Under the pieces are notes generated by a model. The model was not told the origin of the DNA, made no database searches, and saw only the letters and a program-made list of their open reading frames with translations. A stretch of 8,558 nt of DNA from Fidelibacterota bacterium (GTDB lineage: Bacteria > Fidelibacterota > UBA2242). The translations under genes were made by a program, and so were the position numbers. This document shows, piece by piece, positions 5,782 through 8,558 of the stretch. The stretch is from contig JALOAB010000087.1 in NCBI GenBank assembly GCA_023229045.1, positions 1-8,558 on the forward strand, written 5' to 3'. The stretch's first letter is position 1. Every line of letters begins with the position of its first letter.

Positions 5782-7698
5782 ATGAAAAAATCCATCACAA
5801 TCACCGTAGTGACGCTTTTACTACTAGTCACTGCCTTCGGTCAGATTCCGTCCGGTTATTACGATGCCGCCAGTGGAAAAAGCGGCGAGGAATTGAAAGC
5901 CGCGCTTTATAACATTATCAAGGGGCATACCACTTATCCATATACGTCATCTTCGACCGATGTTTGGGACATTCTAAAAGAGACCGACAAAGATCCGAAT
6001 AATCCTGATAATGTTATTCTCCTTTATACAGGCTGGTCAAAAAATGGACCGAAGGAATATGATAATGAAAATGGCTGGAGCCGCGAGCATGTCTGGGCAA
6101 AATCGCATGGTGATTTTGGCGAGACTCCGCCGGCAGGTACCGATGCACATCATCTGCGACCGGTGGATATTTCGGTAAATTCAGCCCGTAGTAATAAGGA
6201 CTTTGACAATGGCGGCAGTCGTTACATTGATGGCGACGGATCAACAGATTGTTATAGCGATGCTGACTCATGGGAACCACGTGATGCCGTTAAGGGCGAT
6301 GTTGCTCGTATGATTTTTTATATGGCAACCCGCTATGAAGGTGAAAACAGTGAACCCGATCTTGAAGTTGTTGATTATGTGACAAACTGGGATGTTTTTC
6401 CTGCACCTAAATATCCTATACATGGCAAACTCTCAACATTACTCGAATGGCACGTTCAGGATCCGGTGGATGACTTCGAGATCAACCGCAACGAAGTCAT
6501 CTATTCCTATCAGCACAACCGCAATCCATTCATCGATCACCCGGAATATGTGAATTATATCTGGGGTGGTAATTTGCCTCCGATGGCGCCCTCCGGACTG
6601 AACGCTCCGACTATAACCGACACTTCGGTCACTTTAGTCTGGACGGATAATTCAACCGACGAGAGTGGTTTCAAGGTTTACCAGAATGACAATCTGATTC
6701 ATACTACCCCCGCGAACGTCACCGAGCACTCGGTCTTGGGACTATTGCCGGGTAATGCCTATATCTTTGGCGTCAGCGCCTGGAATAATTACGGTGAATC
6801 ATCTAAAACAACATTAACGGTAATGACGCTCTCCGATGACACTACCGCCGACGCGATCTTTTTTTCGGAATACATCGAGGGCAGTGGTTATAATAAAGCT
6901 CTTGAAATTGTTAATGGTTCAAGTAAATCTGTCAGCCTGGATAAATATTGCATTCTTTCTAATGCCAATAATGGCAAATGGTATAGCAGCAATTATTCAT
7001 TTCCTACAGAAACTATTCTCAATCCGGGCGAAGTCTGGGTCATCGCTCATACTAACGCCGATTCGGATATTATAAATGTTGCGGACGAGGTCACATCCGC
7101 CACGGTGGTCACATTCAATGGCGACGACGTGCGCGCTCTGATAATGATCAACCAAACCGACACGACCTTTATCGATATGATCGGTGCATATCGCGACAGC
7201 ACCTATAGTGCCAGTGGCTGGTCGGTTGCCGGAATCAGCGGCGCCACCGCCGATTACACTTTAATCCGTAAACCGGGTATTCGCCAAGGCAATCCCGACT
7301 GGGCGAGTTCGGCCGGAACCGACGCCGCAAACTCGGAATGGATTTTACATCCCCAGGATACTTTTTCCTATCTCGGTTGGCATTCTTTCGATGAAAATGC
7401 AATTGACGAACACCCCTTCGTGCGGAATTCTCCAGATCAGTTCAGGCTTTATCCGTGCTACCCGAATCCCTTCAACAATACGACTAATCTGGCATTTGCA
7501 CTGCCTGCGACTCGCCAGGTAACCGTAACAGTATTTGATTTAAACGGTCGTCTGGTGGATGAAAAACAGGTTGGCTGGCTGACGGCTGGTTATCATACAA
7601 TTCCCTGGCGCGGAGATAAGTATAGCAGTGGTGTTTATCTCTATCGTATCCAGGCCGGGCAACAGATTCGTGCCGGTAAATTATTGCTGATGAAGTGA
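5782..7698 (+). CDS. Secreted endonuclease I with FnIII, lamin-tail and T9SS sorting domains
   Basis: The 638-residue protein has a signal peptide (about 1-20: MKK, then a hydrophobic run ending in TAFG). The endonuclease I (PF04231-type) domain spans about 24-262. It shows the beta-beta-alpha metal core: 'WSREHVWAKSHG' with E102 and H103 as metal ligand and general base, then 'GTDAHHLRPVDISVNSARSNKDF' segments with H123, H124, N133, R136 and N138, and the closing 'NRNPFIDHPEYVNYIWG'. A fibronectin III domain follows (about 266-350), then a lamin-tail domain (about 357-470, 'FSEYIEGSGYNKALEIVNGS' and 'FNGDDVRALIMI'). The type A T9SS C-terminal domain is at about 554-638 ('LYPCYPNPFNNTT', 'SGVYLYRI', 'KLLLMK'). 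It probably degrades extracellular DNA and/or RNA without sequence specificity, for nutrient gain, after export through Sec and T9SS and surface anchoring or release. ATG 5782 is preferred over TTG 5752 because it begins the signal peptide and lies after the predicted transcription start. No T9SS machinery gene is in the window. Confidence 0.93.
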   Translation: MKKSITITVVTLLLLVTAFGQIPSGYYDAASGKSGEELKAALYNIIKGHTTYPYTSSSTDVWDILKETDKDPNNPDNVILLYTGWSKNGPKEYDNENGWSREHVWAKSHGDFGETPPAGTDAHHLRPVDISVNSARSNKDFDNGGSRYIDGDGSTDCYSDADSWEPRDAVKGDVARMIFYMATRYEGENSEPDLEVVDYVTNWDVFPAPKYPIHGKLSTLLEWHVQDPVDDFEINRNEVIYSYQHNRNPFIDHPEYVNYIWGGNLPPMAPSGLNAPTITDTSVTLVWTDNSTDESGFKVYQNDNLIHTTPANVTEHSVLGLLPGNAYIFGVSAWNNYGESSKTTLTVMTLSDDTTADAIFFSEYIEGSGYNKALEIVNGSSKSVSLDKYCILSNANNGKWYSSNYSFPTETILNPGEVWVIAHTNADSDIINVADEVTSATVVTFNGDDVRALIMINQTDTTFIDMIGAYRDSTYSASGWSVAGISGATADYTLIRKPGIRQGNPDWASSAGTDAANSEWILHPQDTFSYLGWHSFDENAIDEHPFVRNSPDQFRLYPCYPNPFNNTTNLAFALPATRQVTVTVFDLNGRLVDEKQVGWLTAGYHTIPWRGDKYSSGVYLYRIQAGQQIRAGKLLLMK

Positions 7699-8021
7699 TG
7701 CTTACTGGCTTATTATACAATTGAACGCCGGCAATTTTCCAGTTCATTCAAGTACATTTCCAACAATTAAAAAAATAAAGCTTGTTTAACCGTAAAGTTT
7801 CGAGTAGCTTAACGCGACGCTTTTCGAAAAACGAGTAAACCATCAATCACGAACCAACCAGAAAACTTTCTCACTTAGTGGTAGACCTTTAATTGATCAC
7901 GAAAATACCCGTTAATTCGGGTAGAGGCGGAAACTTCTTTCTGGAGTTGGGTTATGGAACCCGATTAGAGATAAGCACTGTGTAATGTAAAAAGAAAGTA
8001 CGTTAAAGCGTTCAAGATCAA
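7699..8021 (+). promoter_or_regulatory. Long gap with potential structured leader upstream of the RRM gene
   Basis: No open reading frame of note lies in this 335-base gap (to 8033). Several helices can be drawn. CCAA-CCAGAAA (7854-7864) pairs with TTTCTGG (7938-7944) and, after an AG bulge, TTGG (7947-7950), giving 11 pairs. Inside it are GTGGT (7878-7882) with ATCAC (7896-7900), and a perfect TACCCG (7906-7911) / CGGGTA (7918-7923) hairpin with a six-base loop. A second hairpin, GGGTT (7949-7953) / AACCC (7958-7962), overlaps the end of the long helix, so the two compete. GACCT (7884-7888) could pair with AGGTC (8026-8030) in the Shine-Dalgarno region. Further upstream, TTTTCGAAAA (7821-7830) is a palindrome and CGAGTA repeats at 7801 and 7832. 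No promoter was confidently located. RRM genes of this kind are often stress- or cold-regulated; a role for this leader in such control is inference. Confidence 0.4.
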
Positions 8022-8029
8022 AAGGAGGT
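8022..8029 (+). promoter_or_regulatory. Consensus Shine-Dalgarno of the RRM gene
   Basis: AAGGAGGT ends four bases before ATG 8034. It is the strongest ribosome binding site in the window and suggests high translation of the RNA-binding protein when the site is accessible. Confidence 0.85.
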
Positions 8030-8033
8030 CATA

Positions 8034-8369
8034 ATGAACATCTACGTAGGAAATTTAGCGTCTACAGTCAGCGAATCTGACTTACGGACTGCCTTTGAAG
8101 CATACGGTCAGGTAGCCAATGCCGCCGTAATTAAAGACAAATTCACCGGCGAATCAAGAGGCTTCGGCTTCGTTGAAATGCCGTTAATGGCAGAAGCTCA
8201 AGCCGCAATCAGCAATATGAACGGTAAAGATCTGAATGGCAAAACCATTTCGGTCAATGAAGCCCGTCCACGTCCCGAAGGCGGACGCGGTGGCGACCGT
8301 TTCGGTGGTCGCGGCGGTGGCGGTGGTCGTTTCGGCGGCGGTGATCGTCGTGGCGGCGGACGCTATTAA
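8034..8369 (+). CDS. RRM-domain RNA-binding protein with RGG-type glycine-rich tail
   Basis: The 111-residue protein has one RNA recognition motif (about 1-79) and a glycine/arginine-rich tail (83-111). RNP2 is 'IYVGNL' (3-8) and RNP1 is 'RGFGFVEM' (42-49); the aromatic residues Y4, F44 and F46 that stack on RNA bases are present. The tail contains GGRGG, RFGG and DRRGGGRY units, like the glycine-rich RNA-binding proteins of cyanobacteria, Bacteroidota and eukaryotes. It probably binds single-stranded RNA with low specificity and acts as an RNA chaperone, possibly under cold or other stress; the targets are unknown. The start is secured by a consensus Shine-Dalgarno and by RNP2 beginning at residue 3. 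The gene stands alone, with a long upstream gap and its own terminator, so it is likely monocistronic. The tail (8280-8366) is coded by low-complexity GGC/GGT/CGT codons, a source of length variation and of spurious antisense reading frames. Confidence 0.95.
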   Translation: MNIYVGNLASTVSESDLRTAFEAYGQVANAAVIKDKFTGESRGFGFVEMPLMAEAQAAISNMNGKDLNGKTISVNEARPRPEGGRGGDRFGGRGGGGGRFGGGDRRGGGRY

Positions 8370-8378
8370 GCTATTGAT

Positions 8379-8395
8379 CGACTGATAATCAGTCG
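8379..8395 (+). other. Perfect 7-bp hairpin after the RRM gene
   Basis: CGACTGA (8379-8385), TAA, TCAGTCG (8389-8395) form a perfect stem with a three-base loop nine bases after the stop codon. It has no T-run, so it is not itself a standard intrinsic terminator. It may protect the mRNA 3' end, or act as a two-fold symmetric protein site. The DNA palindrome is direct observation; the role is inference. Confidence 0.5.
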
Positions 8396-8414
8396 CATTA
8401 GTTGCATTCAACTT

Positions 8415-8455
8415 CTACCCTTCATGGTAATTACTGTGAAGGGTAGTTTGTTTTT
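8415..8455 (+). terminator. Rho-independent terminator of the RRM gene
   Basis: CTACCCTTCA (8415-8424) and TGAAGGGTAG (8437-8446) form a perfect 10-bp stem with a 12-base loop, followed at once by TTTGTTTTT (8447-8455). Stem and T-tract fit intrinsic termination on the + strand, 45 bases after the stop codon. The stem is only moderately GC-rich, but this is the clearest terminator in the window. The remaining bases to 8558 show nothing I can support. Confidence 0.88.
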
Positions 8456-8558
8456 AGCGTTTTCATATATTCACAAATTGTTGTAGAAAGCACTGAATAT
8501 AATTACATTCTCATCCAGTTAACTGCTGTTTGAAATTGCTGATAACAAGAATATCCGA

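Noticed and set aside
7719..7738. Possible terminator after the nuclease gene
   Set aside because: AATTG and CAATT form only a 5-bp AT-rich stem with an eight-base loop, followed by two Ts. It is too weak to call.
8184..8411. Antisense open frame rich in Ala and Thr
   Set aside because: It is the reverse reading of the GGC/GGT glycine-rich tail, a low-complexity artefact.
1..8558. Mobile elements, CRISPR arrays, tRNA or rRNA genes, defence systems
   Set aside because: No transposase, integrase, regularly spaced repeat array, cloverleaf or rRNA signature was seen on either strand. The genes are housekeeping or ordinary accessory genes with similar base composition.

Overview
This window looks like ordinary chromosome from a bacterium of the Fibrobacteres-Chlorobi-Bacteroidetes (FCB) superphylum or a neighbouring candidate phylum of the Calditrichota/Ignavibacteria/KSB1/Marinimicrobia kind. 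The main reason is the secreted nuclease at 5782-7698, which ends in a type A type IX secretion (T9SS) sorting domain with the 'YPNPFN' signature of those lineages. The elongation factor G also has FCB-flavoured domain IV wording (KQTGGKGQFAQI, GGNIPREFIPAVEKGF). All seven real genes are on the + strand. No rRNA, tRNA, CRISPR array, transposase or integrase is visible. Assignment to a named phylum is inference.

Layout. (1) 1-2162 holds a probable co-directional cluster: the 3' part of an M64 (IgA-peptidase-type) zinc peptidase cut by the window edge, a PflX-like (COG1313) radical SAM protein, and a small tandem-SH3 protein. The SH3 gene starts with TTG two bases after the radical SAM stop, and its ribosome binding site lies inside the upstream gene. 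(2) 2163-2298 is a regulatory gap with short inverted repeats, followed by an LdhA-type D-lactate dehydrogenase with an unusual cysteine-containing tail. (3) 3343-3547 is a gap with an AT-rich palindrome, then a complete elongation factor G standing alone, not in a str operon. (4) 5633-5781 carries a consensus extended -10 promoter behind a 10-bp direct repeat spaced 20 bp apart. It drives a multidomain extracellular endonuclease I (signal peptide, nuclease, FnIII, lamin-tail domain, T9SS tail). (5) 7699-8033 is a 335-bp gap with several mutually compatible or competing helices, read here as a possible structured leader. It precedes an RRM/RGG RNA-binding protein, which is followed by a perfect hairpin and a clear intrinsic terminator.

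How the genes fit together. Apart from the radical SAM/SH3 pair, which is translationally coupled by appearance, the genes look like separate transcription units. D-lactate dehydrogenase and a radical SAM activase-like protein fit a fermentative or microaerobic life. The secreted nuclease would supply nucleotides or phosphate from environmental DNA. EF-G and the RRM protein act in translation and RNA handling. I did not find a clear new multi-gene system. The items most worth a second look are the radical SAM/SH3 pair, the leader of the RRM gene, the repeat-bearing nuclease promoter and the cysteine tail on LdhA.
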